A stretch of 64,000 nucleotides of DNA from Pelomonas sp. BJYL3 (GTDB lineage: Bacteria > Pseudomonadota > Gammaproteobacteria > Burkholderiales > Burkholderiaceae_C). Under the pieces are notes generated by a model. It worked only from the letters and a program-made list of their open reading frames with translations, was not told the origin of the DNA and did not search any database. This document shows positions 45,347 to 56,218 of the stretch, piece after piece (within the stretch, counting starts at the first letter, position 1; each line of letters begins with the position of its first letter). Location: contig NZ_JANZKX010000007.1 in assembly GCF_027257975.1 (NCBI RefSeq), positions 62,001 through 126,000 on the forward strand, in the 5' to 3' direction. Made by a program: the position numbers and the translations under genes.

Positions 45347-46383
45347 GCGCGGCGCCGCCCCTTGCCTTGCGGCCCGGCGAGCGCGTGCTGGTGTGCGGCG
45401 CCGCGGGCTTCCTGGGCAGCCATCTGTGCGAGCGTCTGCTGCAGCGCGGCTGCGCCGTGCTGGGCCTGGACAATCTCATCAGTGGCGATCTGCGCAATCT
45501 GGTGGCGCTGCAGGCGTCGGCGCGCTTCGAGTTCCTGCGCCACGACATCTGCAGCCCGCCCCCGCCGCAGGCCGAAGGCGTGAGCCGCATCTTCAACCTG
45601 GCCTGCCCGGCCAGCCCCGCACACTACCAGCGCATTCCCGTGCAGACGGTGCTGGCCAGCGCGCTGGGCGTCTGGCAGCTGCTGGAGCTGGCGCGCCGCA
45701 GCGGTGCCCGCCTGCTGCAGGCTTCCACCAGCGAGGTCTACGGCGATGCGCAGGAGCACCCGCAGCAGGAGTCGTACTGGGGGCATGTCAACCCGGTCGG
45801 CCCGCGTGCCTGCTATGACGAAGGCAAGCGCTGCGCCGAGGCCCTGATGGTGGCCTATGCCGAGCAGTACGGCACCGAGGTCTGCATTGCCCGGCTCTTC
45901 AACACCTACGGCCCGCGCCTGCGGCCGGGGGACGGCCGGGTGGTCAGCAACTTCATCGTGCAGGCGCTGCGCGGCGAGCCGCTGACGCTCTATGGCGATG
46001 GCCAGCAGACACGCAGCTTCTGCTATGTGGACGACACGGTGCGAGGCCTCTGCGCGCTGATGGAGAGCGGCTGGCGCGGGCCGGTGAACCTGGGCAATCC
46101 CTGTGAATGCCGCATGGTGGAGCTGGCCGAGCGCGTGCTGGCGGTGACCGGCAGCGCCTCCGCCCTGGTGCACCGGCCCTTGCCGCAGGACGATCCCCGC
46201 CGGCGCCGGCCTGACATCCGCCTGGCCCGTGAGCGACTGGGCTGGTGGCCCGAGGTCGGTCTGGACGAAGGCCTGGCTCATACCGTGAGCTACTTCCGCG
46301 AACGCCTGGGCCTCCCCCTGGCTCAGCGGCCGGCAGCGACGATGGCGAGGGGGGCCGCTGCCTCCAGAGGTGAGGCTGGCTGA
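45343..46383 (+). CDS. NAD-dependent epimerase/decarboxylase, UDP-glucuronate decarboxylase-like
   Basis: 346 aa extended SDR. NAD-binding CGAAGFLGSHLCERLL, the catalytic STSEVYGD and Tyr/Lys in YDEGKRCAEAL, and RLFNTYGPRL, all typical of UDP-glucuronic acid decarboxylase, which makes UDP-xylose. It thus supplies a donor to the operon's transferases. The last 61 bases overlap, tail to tail, the glycosidase/transferase fusion gene on the other strand. Confidence 0.88.
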   Translation: MSAAPPLALRPGERVLVCGAAGFLGSHLCERLLQRGCAVLGLDNLISGDLRNLVALQASARFEFLRHDICSPPPPQAEGVSRIFNLACPASPAHYQRIPVQTVLASALGVWQLLELARRSGARLLQASTSEVYGDAQEHPQQESYWGHVNPVGPRACYDEGKRCAEALMVAYAEQYGTEVCIARLFNTYGPRLRPGDGRVVSNFIVQALRGEPLTLYGDGQQTRSFCYVDDTVRGLCALMESGWRGPVNLGNPCECRMVELAERVLAVTGSASALVHRPLPQDDPRRRRPDIRLARERLGWWPEVGLDEGLAHTVSYFRERLGLPLAQRPAATMARGAAASRGEAG

Positions 46384-48926
46384 GGCTGCAGCGCGGGCGG
46401 AGGCGGAGGCGGAGGCAGCAGGCCGGCGAAGGCCTGGCGCAGGGCGCGCTCCAGCGCCCGCGTGCGGCGGGCCTCGGCGGCCTGAGCGGCCTGCGCGGCC
46501 CGAGCGGCCTGAACGGCCCGAGCGGCCTGAACGACCCGAGCGGCCTGAACGACCCGAGCGGCCTGAACGGCCTGAGCGGCTTGCGGCCGTTTGAGAGGTC
46601 CTGAGCGATGTCCTGAGCGCGGGCCGGTGCGCGGCCATGCCAGCAGCGCGTCCACCTGCTGCGCCATGGCCTCCGCGGTGGCGGCGATGGTCAGGCCGGG
46701 GCAGGGCGGCAGGGCGCGCATCTCGGCCAGCGGGGTGCTGCACAGCGGCAGGCCGGCGCCGCGGGCCAGGATCGCCAGCTCGGGCCACAAGTGCTCCGTG
46801 GCTGCGTGGACGGGCGCCAGCACCAGCCCGGCATCCGCGGCCTGCAGCAGCGCAGGCAGCAGTTCGGGCGCGAGCTCGCCCAGGCCCCGGCAGGTCGCCG
46901 GCCAGCTGCCCTCGGCTGGCGCCTGGCTGCCCAGCATGAGGAACTGCCAGGCGGGGCGCAGGCGGGCCAGCGCCTCCAGCCATGCAGGATCCGGCGCTTG
47001 CTGCGGCCGGGCCATGACCAGCAGGCGCGGCCCGGTGGCCGGCCCCAGCAGGGCCCGGATCTCCTGTGCCTCGTAGCTGAGGGCGGGCGGTGGGCGCAGC
47101 GCGCGTGCGGGCAGGGCCAGCGGCAGGCGCAGCACCGGCACGCGTGCGACGGCCTCCTGCGCTGCGCCCTGTGCTGACCAGTGCGCGGCCTGCAGCGGGC
47201 CCTCGCACAGCAGCAGCGCGGCTTGCAGGGCCGAGGCGCTAAGGTCCGGGGGCAGGGCTTGCGCGTCGGGCTGGAGCAGCAGGGCGTCTCCTGGCAGGGT
47301 GCGGTGGGCCGGGGCCCGGACCTGGGCCCGGACCTGTGAAAGGGGCCAGCGCATCAGCCAGGTCAGCGTGCCGCCCTCGGGGCCGCGGCCCACCGCCGCG
47401 CGCAGCAGGGTCAGGTCTTGCCCGGGCGTGGCCCAGCCGGCGTGAGCGCCCGGCTCGTGCAGCACCAGCAGCTCCAGCGCCGGGCCCAGGCGGTGGCGGC
47501 GCTGCAGCGGTGGGCCGGCCGTGGGGCGGGGCGGCTCGACCAGCAGCACCGAGAAGCAGGCCTCGGGCGCAGGGCACGCGTCGCCCGGCATGGCCTCGCC
47601 GGCCAGGCGGCGCAGCAGCCGCTGAAGCGGCGCGTCCAGCCCTTCCCAGCGCACCGGGAGCAGCACCAGGAGGCGCCGGCCCGGCGCCTTCGGTGCTGCG
47701 GGCAGGCCCCGCCAGGCGCGCAGGGCGCGCGCATAGGCCTGCACGGGGACGCGCGAGTCCGGGCGTGTGCCGGCAGCGGGCGCTGGGGCCTCGCTGCCCG
47801 CCGGCTGCCACAGGCCGCAGCGGTGCCAGCGGCCGGTGTCGCACCAGTCCGGCCGGTCCAGCAGGGGGTAGAGGCAGATGCCCTGCAGCGGCAGGCCCAG
47901 GGCGCGTGCCTGCAGGGCCTCGCCGGCCATCTCGTGCAGCCAGGCGGCGCGGCCCATGCCCACATGGCCGGTCTCCGCAAGGACCAGGGGCCGCCGGTAG
48001 CGCTGGAAGGCCTCCAGCAGCAGGGTGGAGACCGGCAGGCGCCGCGGATCCCGCAGATGCCAGGCCAGGCGCTTCTCGGTCTGGGCCTCCCATTGGCTGC
48101 TGTGGTAGTGGTTGAAGCCCAGCCAGTCCAGCGCGCGCTCGTGGCCGCCCAGGCCGGGCTCGAGGCGGCCGCTCAGCAGGTCCAGGGCCTGCCATTGGTA
48201 GTCGCGGATCTGCCGCGCCAGGGCGTCCAGCTCGGGCCGGTCCGGCGGCGCGGCCACGTGGACCAGGGGCTCGATGTGAAGGAAGCGTGCCTGCGGATCC
48301 TCGGCGCGGATCGCGGCCATGCCCGCCAGCGCCGCGCGCACCAGCCGCCGCTTGACCTGGTAGCCGCTGCGCTCGCTGCTGCTGACGCCCTCGAGCGCCA
48401 GGCCGGAAGCCGCCTCGCCGGCTGCATCGAGGGGCGCATCGGCCTCGGTGGCCTGCAGCACGCCCCCGCAGCTGGCGGCCCAGGCCAGGAAGCTGATCTC
48501 GTTGACGGGTGTGTAGAAGCGCGGGGCCTCGCACAGCGGCCGCAGCGCGCGCGCCACCGCGCCGGCGAAGCGCGCGAAGCGCTCGATGAGGGCATCGTCG
48601 AAGAAGGAGAGGTCCGGCGGCAGGCCGTAGTGCATCAGCGTCCACAGGGGCTGGATGCCGGCGCGGCGTGCCGCCTGCGCCAGCTGCACGGCGCGCCCGA
48701 GGTCCAGCGCGCCGCCCGCACCCTCGCTGAGCCGCCAGCCGATGGTCTCGCGCAGCGTGCGCAGGCCCAGGCGGGCGGCGCGGCGGTAGTCCTCGTCCAG
48801 GCGGGCCAGGTGGCCGGTGGCGCGGACCATGTCCAGGGCCTCGCCGGCGGCGTTGACATGATCGGCGCCCTCGTAGCCCCCCATCCAGAAGGAGCGCAGC
48901 AGGGGCCCGGGGGGACATTCGCTCAA
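46323..48926 (-). CDS. Fusion protein: clan-A glycoside hydrolase (GH1-like) + glycosyltransferase-like domain
   Basis: 867 aa from a TTG start at 48926 preceded by GGGGAAAGG; ATG at 48884 would remove 14 residues. N-terminal half (to about residue 400) is a TIM barrel resembling GH1: TLMHYGLPPDL, acid/base glutamate 143 in YTPVNEIS and nucleophile glutamate 317 in VLAETGHVG. Residues about 420-800 resemble a GT-B transferase with weak motifs (LLVMARPQQAPDPAWLEAL; AADAGLVLAPV). The C-terminal 60 residues are 18-base-repeat-encoded Ala/Gln/Val/Arg helix and a polyproline segment. Last gene of the heptose unit. It may trim and then extend the same glycan. Confidence 0.75.
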   Translation of the reverse strand: MSECPPGPLLRSFWMGGYEGADHVNAAGEALDMVRATGHLARLDEDYRRAARLGLRTLRETIGWRLSEGAGGALDLGRAVQLAQAARRAGIQPLWTLMHYGLPPDLSFFDDALIERFARFAGAVARALRPLCEAPRFYTPVNEISFLAWAASCGGVLQATEADAPLDAAGEAASGLALEGVSSSERSGYQVKRRLVRAALAGMAAIRAEDPQARFLHIEPLVHVAAPPDRPELDALARQIRDYQWQALDLLSGRLEPGLGGHERALDWLGFNHYHSSQWEAQTEKRLAWHLRDPRRLPVSTLLLEAFQRYRRPLVLAETGHVGMGRAAWLHEMAGEALQARALGLPLQGICLYPLLDRPDWCDTGRWHRCGLWQPAGSEAPAPAAGTRPDSRVPVQAYARALRAWRGLPAAPKAPGRRLLVLLPVRWEGLDAPLQRLLRRLAGEAMPGDACPAPEACFSVLLVEPPRPTAGPPLQRRHRLGPALELLVLHEPGAHAGWATPGQDLTLLRAAVGRGPEGGTLTWLMRWPLSQVRAQVRAPAHRTLPGDALLLQPDAQALPPDLSASALQAALLLCEGPLQAAHWSAQGAAQEAVARVPVLRLPLALPARALRPPPALSYEAQEIRALLGPATGPRLLVMARPQQAPDPAWLEALARLRPAWQFLMLGSQAPAEGSWPATCRGLGELAPELLPALLQAADAGLVLAPVHAATEHLWPELAILARGAGLPLCSTPLAEMRALPPCPGLTIAATAEAMAQQVDALLAWPRTGPRSGHRSGPLKRPQAAQAVQAARVVQAARVVQAARAVQAARAAQAAQAAEARRTRALERALRQAFAGLLPPPPPPPALQPQPASPLEAAAPLAIVAAGR
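46483..46572. repeat. Five tandem 18-base repeats
   Basis: Unit CGAGCGGCCTGAACGRCC (first copy diverged), in frame on the minus strand, encoding repeated VVQAAR/AVQAAR in the fusion protein. Confidence 0.9.
47408..47421 (+). repeat. Dispersed 13-base repeat, copy 5
   Basis: GGGTCAGGTCTTGC, antisense within the fusion gene (reads GQDLTLL there). Confidence 0.7.
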
Positions 48927-48949
48927 GAGCGGCCTTTCCCCGGCAGGGC

Positions 48950-49588
48950 TCAGCAGCCCGCCGCCGGCTGGGGCGCGGCGAGGCCCAGGCCATGCTCGAT
49001 CTGGGCACACAGTGCATGGCCGATGAAGATGTGGGCCTCCTGGATGCGCGCCGTGTCCTCGTGCGGCACCACGATGCACTGGTCGCAGAAGCTGGGCATG
49101 TAGCCGCCGTCCCGGCCGGTGAGACCCACGGTGTGCAGGCCGGCGGCCCGGGCCACGGCCAGGGCTCGCAGCACATTGCGGGACTTGCCTGACGTCGAGA
49201 TGCCGATGGCGCAGTCCCCCGGCCGGCCCAGGGCCGCGACCTGGCGGGCGAAGACCTCGTCGTAGCCGTAGTCGTTGGCCACGCAGGTGAGCACCGAGCT
49301 GTCGGTGGTCAGGGCCATGGCGGCCAGGGGGCGGCGCTCGCGCTGGAAGCGGCCGCTGAGTTCGGCGGCCAGGTGCTGGCTGTCCGCCGCCGATCCGCCG
49401 TTGCCGAAGAAGAACAGGGTGTGGCCGGCGCGCAGCACGGCGGCAAGCTGCCGGCCGATCTGGCCCACCAGCACCTGCTGCCGGTGCAGCTCATGGAAGA
49501 CCGACTGGTGCTCCTGCAGCAGGCGGTGGAACAGCTGGCCCAGCTCGTCGACCTGGGGCTGGGCGGGCAGGCATGAAGCGGCCTTCAT
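48950..49588 (-). CDS. gmhA: Sedoheptulose-7-phosphate isomerase (phosphoheptose isomerase)
   Basis: 212 aa SIS-domain protein. GNGGSAADSQHLAAELSGRF, then RPLAAMALTTDSSVLTC and GISTSGKSRNVL are the GmhA hallmarks; late residues EDTARIQEAHIFIGHALC carry conserved His and Glu. Makes D-glycero-D-manno-heptose 7-phosphate, the first step to ADP-heptose. Starts inside the ATGA overlap with the kinase gene upstream. Confidence 0.95.
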   Translation of the reverse strand: MKAASCLPAQPQVDELGQLFHRLLQEHQSVFHELHRQQVLVGQIGRQLAAVLRAGHTLFFFGNGGSAADSQHLAAELSGRFQRERRPLAAMALTTDSSVLTCVANDYGYDEVFARQVAALGRPGDCAIGISTSGKSRNVLRALAVARAAGLHTVGLTGRDGGYMPSFCDQCIVVPHEDTARIQEAHIFIGHALCAQIEHGLGLAAPQPAAGC

Positions 49589-50514
49589 GCGGAACCTTCC
49601 TCGAAGATGCCCATCTCGGCCAGGCTCAGCCGCGCGGTGCCGAACTTGCCCACCACGATGCCCGCCGCCCGGTTGGCCGCGCGCACGGCCTGTTCCAGGC
49701 TGGCGCCGCGCACCAGGAAGCAGGTGAGGGCGGCCAGGGCGGTGTCGCCCGCGCCGCTGACGTCGTAGACCTCGCGCGCCTCGGCCGGCACGTGCAGGGT
49801 GGCGCCGCCGCGCGAGTACAGCGTCATGCCCCCGGCGCCGCGCGTCACGAGCAGGTGCTGCAGATCCAGCCGGGCCATGAGCGCCTGCAGCTTGCCCTCC
49901 AGGTCGGCCTCGTCCGTCCAGTTGCCCAGCGCCGCCTGCAGCTCGGCCAGGTTGGGCTTGAGCAGCCAGGCGCCGCGGTAGGCCGCGAGATCCGGGTTCT
50001 TGGGATCGACCAGGGTGCGGCAGCCCGCCCGGCGCGCGTCCATCAGCAGCTGCGCGCTCTCGCTGAGCGTACCTTTGCCGTAGTCCGAGAGCAGCAGGTA
50101 GCGCACCTGCGGCAGCAGCGGCCGGACCAGGGACATGAGGGCCTCGGCCACCTCGGCCGGCAGGGGCTGTTCGATGTCCATGCGCAGCAGCTGCTGGCGC
50201 TGGCTGACCATGCGAATCTTCTGCGTCGTCGGGAAGAGGTGGCTGCGCACCCAGTGGCGCTCGATATGGGGATGGTCCAGCAGGCGTTCCAGGCACAGAC
50301 CCGCGGCGTCCTCGCCCACCGAGCCGGCCAGGCGGCAGGGGCAGCCCAGGCTCGCCAGGTTCAGCGCGACATTGGAGGCGCCGCCCGCCCGCGGGTCGCG
50401 GCGCTGCATGCGCAGCACCGGCACCGGCGCCTCGGGCGAGATGCGCTGCACGGCGCCTTCCAGGTAGACGTCCAGCATGCAGTCGCCCACGATCAGCACT
50501 TCGGGCGGCTTCAT
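49585..50514 (-). CDS. hldA: Heptose 7-phosphate kinase, HldA type (PfkB family)
   Basis: 309 aa. Ribokinase-like: VGDCMLDVYLEGAVQRISPE at the start, GGASNVALNLASLG, LLLSDYGKGTL, PKNPDL, and the anion-hole DVSGAGDTALAAL near residue 251-263. Phosphorylates heptose 7-phosphate at C1. Corresponds to the N-terminal half of E. coli HldE; here the second half is a separate, overlapping gene. ATGA overlaps on both sides. Confidence 0.92.
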   Translation of the reverse strand: MKPPEVLIVGDCMLDVYLEGAVQRISPEAPVPVLRMQRRDPRAGGASNVALNLASLGCPCRLAGSVGEDAAGLCLERLLDHPHIERHWVRSHLFPTTQKIRMVSQRQQLLRMDIEQPLPAEVAEALMSLVRPLLPQVRYLLLSDYGKGTLSESAQLLMDARRAGCRTLVDPKNPDLAAYRGAWLLKPNLAELQAALGNWTDEADLEGKLQALMARLDLQHLLVTRGAGGMTLYSRGGATLHVPAEAREVYDVSGAGDTALAALTCFLVRGASLEQAVRAANRAAGIVVGKFGTARLSLAEMGIFEEGSA

Positions 50515-51023
50515 CGGCTCGCCTCCCGCCGGCCTTCGGAGGCGCTGCCCCGGATGCGCTGCAGCAGCGCCGTCGTCGAGTGCCCGGCGGCATAGGGCTC
50601 GATCTCCGTCCGCCCGCCCCAGGCGGCGACGAGGGCGGTTTCTGGCAGGCGCTCGGCGTGGTAGTCGCCGCCCTTCACGTAGACCTCGGGCTTCAGCAGC
50701 GCCAGCAGCGCGGCGGGCCCGCTGTCGTCGAACCAGCTGACCCAGCTCACGCAGCCCAGGGCCGCGACAAGGCGCGCCCGCTGCGGCAGCGGCAGCACGG
50801 GGCGGCGGCCCGGCTTGCCCAGCCGGCCGGCCGAGGCGTCGGTGTTCAGCGCCACGAGCAGGCAGGCGCCATGGCGGCGCGCCCGCTCCAGGCAGGCCAC
50901 ATGACCGACATGGAGCAGGTCGAAGACGCCATTGGTGAACACCAGCGGCCGCGGCAGCCGGGCCATGAGAGCGGGCAGGGCTGCCGGCGCCAGGCATTTG
51001 CTCGAGCTGTCCCAGGCGTTCTG
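50511..51023 (-). CDS. hldC: Heptose 1-phosphate adenylyltransferase, HldC type
   Basis: 170 aa from a GTG at 51023 with GGAGG nine bases ahead. Nucleotidyltransferase fold: VFTNGVFDLLHVGHVACLERAR contains the HxGH motif, and the ending HSTTALLQRIR equals the S-T-T-x-I-I region of HldE. Transfers AMP to heptose 1-phosphate, giving ADP-heptose. First gene of the minus-strand unit hldC-hldA-gmhA-fusion. An ATG at 51128 is in frame but would lie upstream of the predicted promoter. Confidence 0.88.
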   Translation of the reverse strand, partial: QNAWDSSSKCLAPAALPALMARLPRPLVFTNGVFDLLHVGHVACLERARRHGACLLVALNTDASAGRLGKPGRRPVLPLPQRARLVAALGCVSWVSWFDDSGPAALLALLKPEVYVKGGDYHAERLPETALVAAWGGRTEIEPYAAGHSTTALLQRIRGSASEGRREASR

Positions 51024-51063
51024 CACAGTGCAGTGCCTCCATGTTGAAAGAGTGATGCGCCAG

Positions 51064-51079
51064 GGCAGCGGGCGTGCCC
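51064..51079 (-). promoter_or_regulatory. Sigma-54 type promoter of the heptose unit (one core mismatch)
   Basis: On the minus strand GGGCACGCCCGCTGCC: GGCACG matches the consensus -24 exactly and CTGC replaces TTGC. Predicted start of transcription about 30 bases before the GTG of hldC. Confidence 0.5.
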
Positions 51080-51158
51080 GGTCCTGGGCAGCAAGCGGGC
51101 ATCGGGCGGAACGAAGGACTTGCCGCAAGGATTGCCGCGACCCAGCGCCACGGCGGGC

Positions 51159-53966
51159 TCAGGGCGCCGAGGTCTCGGCGCTGCGCGGCTGCTGCGCGGC
51201 CGTGGAGATCAGGCGCAGCACATGTTCCGGGTCCACCGGCTTGGTCAGGTGGTGGTCGAAGCCGGCGGCGATGGCCTCGCGGCGATCGGCCTCCTGGCCC
51301 CAGCCGGTGATGGCGATCAGCACCGGGTGCTCCCCGCCGGGCAGGGCGCGGATGGCGCGCGCGACCTCCTTGCCGTCCTGCAGGGGCATGCCGATGTCCA
51401 GCAGGCAGACGTCGGCCGGATCGGCACGGAAGGCCGCCACGGCCTGCTCGCCGTCGTAGGCGCAGCTCACCCGGTGGCCTTGCATCTGCAGCAGCGCGGA
51501 GAGGCTCTGCGCCGCTTCCTCGTTGTCATCGGCGATCAGCACATGCATGGGACGGGCCGGCTGCGGCCGCGGCGAGGCCGGAGCCGGCTCGCGCGGACCC
51601 GGCTGGCTGACATGCAGCAGCGGGATGCGCACGGTGAAGCAGCTGCCGCAACCGGGGCCGTCGCTGGCGGCCGTGATGCTGCCGCCGTGCAGGTCCACGA
51701 GGCCGCGTGCCAGCGCCAGCCCGATGCCCAGGCCGCCGCCGGGCTTGCCTTCGTCGCCGCTGCCCAGGCGGGTGTACATGTGGAAGACGTCACCCAGCGA
51801 CGCCGGTGGCATGCCGATGCCGTTGTCGCTGACCTCGATGCACAGCTCGCCCTTGCCCGCCCGCGCCCGCAGATGGATCTCGCCGCCGGGCTCGGTGTAC
51901 TTGGCCGCGTTGCTGAGCAGGTTGGCCACCACCTGGGAGAGGCGCAGGGCATCGGCGTCGAAGCGCAGCGGGCGGCGGGGCAGCTCCAGCAGCAGGCGGT
52001 GCTGCTTGGCGTCGATGAGGGGGCGCACCGCCTCGACCGCATTGTTGATGATGCCGCTCAGCTCCGCGCGGTCCAGGCGCAGCAGCAGCGCGCCGCGGGC
52101 GATGCGGGAGATGTCCAGGAGATCGTCCAGCAACAGGGCCATGTGGCGCACCTGGCGGTCGATCAGCTCGTTGCCCCAGCGCTTCTGCTCCTCCGTGGCC
52201 TCGGGGGCGCTGGACAGGTGGGCGGCCTGGCGTATCGGCGCGAGCAGATTGCGCAGCTCGTGCGCCAGGGTGGCGATGAACTCGTCCTTGCGGCGGTCGG
52301 CGTCGCGCAGCTGCTGATCGTGCCGCCTGCGATCGCTGACATTGGCCGCCCACACCGCCAGCGAGTGGCCCATGGGCGAGACGATGCAGTGGAAGTGCTG
52401 CTCCAGCCCCCGGCCGCCCTCCGGTGCGCTGAACTCGAACTCGCAGGTCTCGTTGCGCAGCAGCGCGCGCTGGCACTGGGCCAGCAGGTCGGGGCGGCGC
52501 TGCCAGACACCCACCAGGATGTCCTGCACCGGCCGCCCGACCAGCTGCTCGCGCCGGCCCTTGAGCGCACGGACCGTGGCGGCGTTGAGGTAGTCCAGGC
52601 GGAAGTCTTCCAGCTGGCCGCTGTCATCGCGCACCGGGCTCAGCACGACGAAGGGCACGGCCGAGGCCTCCAGCACGGCCTCGAAGCGGAGCTCCGAGGC
52701 CTGCAGCGCCGCGCGGGTGCGGGCACGCTCGATGAAGAGCACGGCCTTGTTGGCGCACATGTCCATGGCGGTCCGCTCGCGCGCATTGGGCAGCCGCGCC
52801 TCCTGCAGGAACAGGCTCATGGCGCCCATCAGCTCGCCCTGGTCGCTGATCAGCGGCAGGGCATGGGCGGCATGGAGCCGGCGGCCGGTCATGAGGGCGC
52901 GGATGGGCTGGCAGCGGGGGTCGCTCTGCATGTCCTGCACCATGAGGCGGGCCCGTTCCTTCATGGCCATGCCGCAGATGCCGCCGCCATTGACCAGGCG
53001 CTCCAGCTCGGCGGCAGGCATGTCAGAGAAGCCGTGCTGGGCCATGATGCGGGGCCGGCCGTCGTCCAGCATGCTGATGAGGCCGGCGCTGCTGTGGTGG
53101 ATTTCAAGCGCCGTGGCCAGCACCTGCTCCAGCTGCTCCTCAAGGGTGCCCGGCGCCAGCAGGCGGCTGCTGAGCTCGTGCAGGCGCCGCAGGTCCTCCA
53201 GCTGCTCGCCCAGCGCCGCCTTGGCGCCCTGCAGGTCCACCTCGGCGCGCTTGCGGGCGCTGATGTCGATGCCGGCGCCCTGGACGCGGGTGTGGCGGGT
53301 CTCGATGTCCAGGCTGACCTGGCCGCACAGCAGGACCCAGTAGGGCAGGCCGTCGGCATCGCTGAGGTTCAACTCGTGGAGGAAGAAGCGGCTCGGGCCG
53401 GTGGCCAGGCCGTCCAGCACCTCGCGCAGCCGGCGGGCCGAGACCCCCGGCAGCAGGGCAAGCCAGGCATCCAGGGCCTGGGGGGCGGGCGACCAGGGCA
53501 GCTGCAGCATCTCCGCGAAGCGGGGCGAGGCCTGGAGGCTGCGGTGCTGCAGGTCCAGCTCGAACAGGCCCAGGCCGGCCTTCTCGACGATCTGGCGCTG
53601 CTGCTGTTCGGACTGCTCGGCCTTCAGCACAGACTGCTGGACGTGGCGCAGGCGGTGCGCCACGAGCGCCAGCAGCGCCCCGCCCAGCACGGCCTGCGCC
53701 GCCAGCGCCCCCACGGCCGGCGCAGGGGCCAGGCCCAGGGCGCCACCCAGCCAGGGCAGCGCCAGCCCGCCCAGCAGCAGGGTGAGGCCCGGCAGCGGGC
53801 CGGCCAGGACGCAGCAGACCAGGGCCAGCGGCACGGCGGCCCAGGGGGTGCTTGCAATGGAGGGTGACTGCTGGACGACGGCGTGCTCGCAGAGGGTGGC
53901 AAGAAGGGCCGTCGCCAATGCGAGGGCGTGCGCCTGCCAGCGACTCGGGCTCCCTGCAGTTGGCAT
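51159..53966 (-). CDS. Hybrid sensor histidine kinase with PAS/GAF sensors and receiver domain
   Basis: 935 aa. Three to four hydrophobic helices in residues about 10-105, a PAS domain (to about 240), a GAF domain (about 255-415; GGGICGMAMKERARLMV), a second PAS (about 425-545), HisKA with the phospho-histidine in ATLAHELRNLLAPI (about 566), HATPase with SDNGIGMPP and GGGLGIGLALARGL, and a C-terminal receiver with DDNEEA and phospho-acceptor Asp in LLDIGMPL. Divergent from the sigma-54 activator, its probable partner. The signal is unknown. Confidence 0.93.
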   Translation of the reverse strand: MPTAGSPSRWQAHALALATALLATLCEHAVVQQSPSIASTPWAAVPLALVCCVLAGPLPGLTLLLGGLALPWLGGALGLAPAPAVGALAAQAVLGGALLALVAHRLRHVQQSVLKAEQSEQQQRQIVEKAGLGLFELDLQHRSLQASPRFAEMLQLPWSPAPQALDAWLALLPGVSARRLREVLDGLATGPSRFFLHELNLSDADGLPYWVLLCGQVSLDIETRHTRVQGAGIDISARKRAEVDLQGAKAALGEQLEDLRRLHELSSRLLAPGTLEEQLEQVLATALEIHHSSAGLISMLDDGRPRIMAQHGFSDMPAAELERLVNGGGICGMAMKERARLMVQDMQSDPRCQPIRALMTGRRLHAAHALPLISDQGELMGAMSLFLQEARLPNARERTAMDMCANKAVLFIERARTRAALQASELRFEAVLEASAVPFVVLSPVRDDSGQLEDFRLDYLNAATVRALKGRREQLVGRPVQDILVGVWQRRPDLLAQCQRALLRNETCEFEFSAPEGGRGLEQHFHCIVSPMGHSLAVWAANVSDRRRHDQQLRDADRRKDEFIATLAHELRNLLAPIRQAAHLSSAPEATEEQKRWGNELIDRQVRHMALLLDDLLDISRIARGALLLRLDRAELSGIINNAVEAVRPLIDAKQHRLLLELPRRPLRFDADALRLSQVVANLLSNAAKYTEPGGEIHLRARAGKGELCIEVSDNGIGMPPASLGDVFHMYTRLGSGDEGKPGGGLGIGLALARGLVDLHGGSITAASDGPGCGSCFTVRIPLLHVSQPGPREPAPASPRPQPARPMHVLIADDNEEAAQSLSALLQMQGHRVSCAYDGEQAVAAFRADPADVCLLDIGMPLQDGKEVARAIRALPGGEHPVLIAITGWGQEADRREAIAAGFDHHLTKPVDPEHVLRLISTAAQQPRSAETSAP

Positions 53967-54562
53967 GGGTGTCTGCCCCTATGGGTACTCAATCGGCTGT
54001 CCTGGCGCGGGCTCCGCGGATTCTGAGGGGAAGGGAGCCGGGCCGGGCGTGCCATTGAAGCACATCAATGGTGGTGTGGGAAAGCATCGATCCCCTCAGT
54101 GCCGCATGCTGCCTGGCATCGCAGGGAATGCCAACGCCCGTGTCGTCTGGCTTATGGAACGTTTGCGCACGCGCCTGCACAGCGCCGGGGTGTCGCAGGC
54201 TCAGGGCAGGGTGGCCTTGCGACGCCGATGGGTGCGCTGCACGCAGCAGACGCCCATGAGGCTCAGCGTGAGCAGGCCGAGCCATGTCAGGCGGCGGTTG
54301 CTGCGGCTGCATGACCCCTTGGACTGAAGGGACTCAGGGCCCTTGAAATGCGATGAATACATGGAACTCTCCGATTGGCATGCAGTGCGGGCCTCGGGCA
54401 ATGGACGTTCCTGCGGCAACAAAGGGCAGTGTCACAAGCTGATGCAAAAAGAGCGCTCGCGTCTTGAACATTTCACGCGTCAACGTTGCAAGATGCACGC
54501 AGCCTCTCTGCCTGCATCCGTGCGGGCAGCAAGGCGCTCATGAGACCTGGAAGGGAGATGGC
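53967..54562. other. 596-base divergent region between kinase and activator genes
   Basis: Holds at most one small minus-strand gene (54201-54362). No sigma-54 element or clear sigma-70 promoter was found in it, so the kinase/activator pair does not seem to be self-activated by sigma-54. Confidence 0.5.
54201..54362 (-). CDS. Possible small single-span membrane protein
   Basis: 53 aa from the ATG at 54362, with GGAGAG four bases ahead. Hydrophilic N-terminus, one hydrophobic stretch (RLTWLGLLTLSLMGVCCVQ), and a basic C-terminus RTHRRRK. Membrane topology looks genuine (positive inside), and the frame is not a shadow of a larger gene. No homologue recalled. Position between kinase and activator hints at a signalling link. 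Confidence 0.4.
   Translation of the reverse strand: MYSSHFKGPESLQSKGSCSRSNRRLTWLGLLTLSLMGVCCVQRTHRRRKATLP

Positions 54563-56218
<1,656 letters not shown>

Noticed and set aside
46483-46572. Possible CRISPR array
   Set aside because: Units are 18 bases with no spacers, in frame with a coding sequence, and there are no cas genes.
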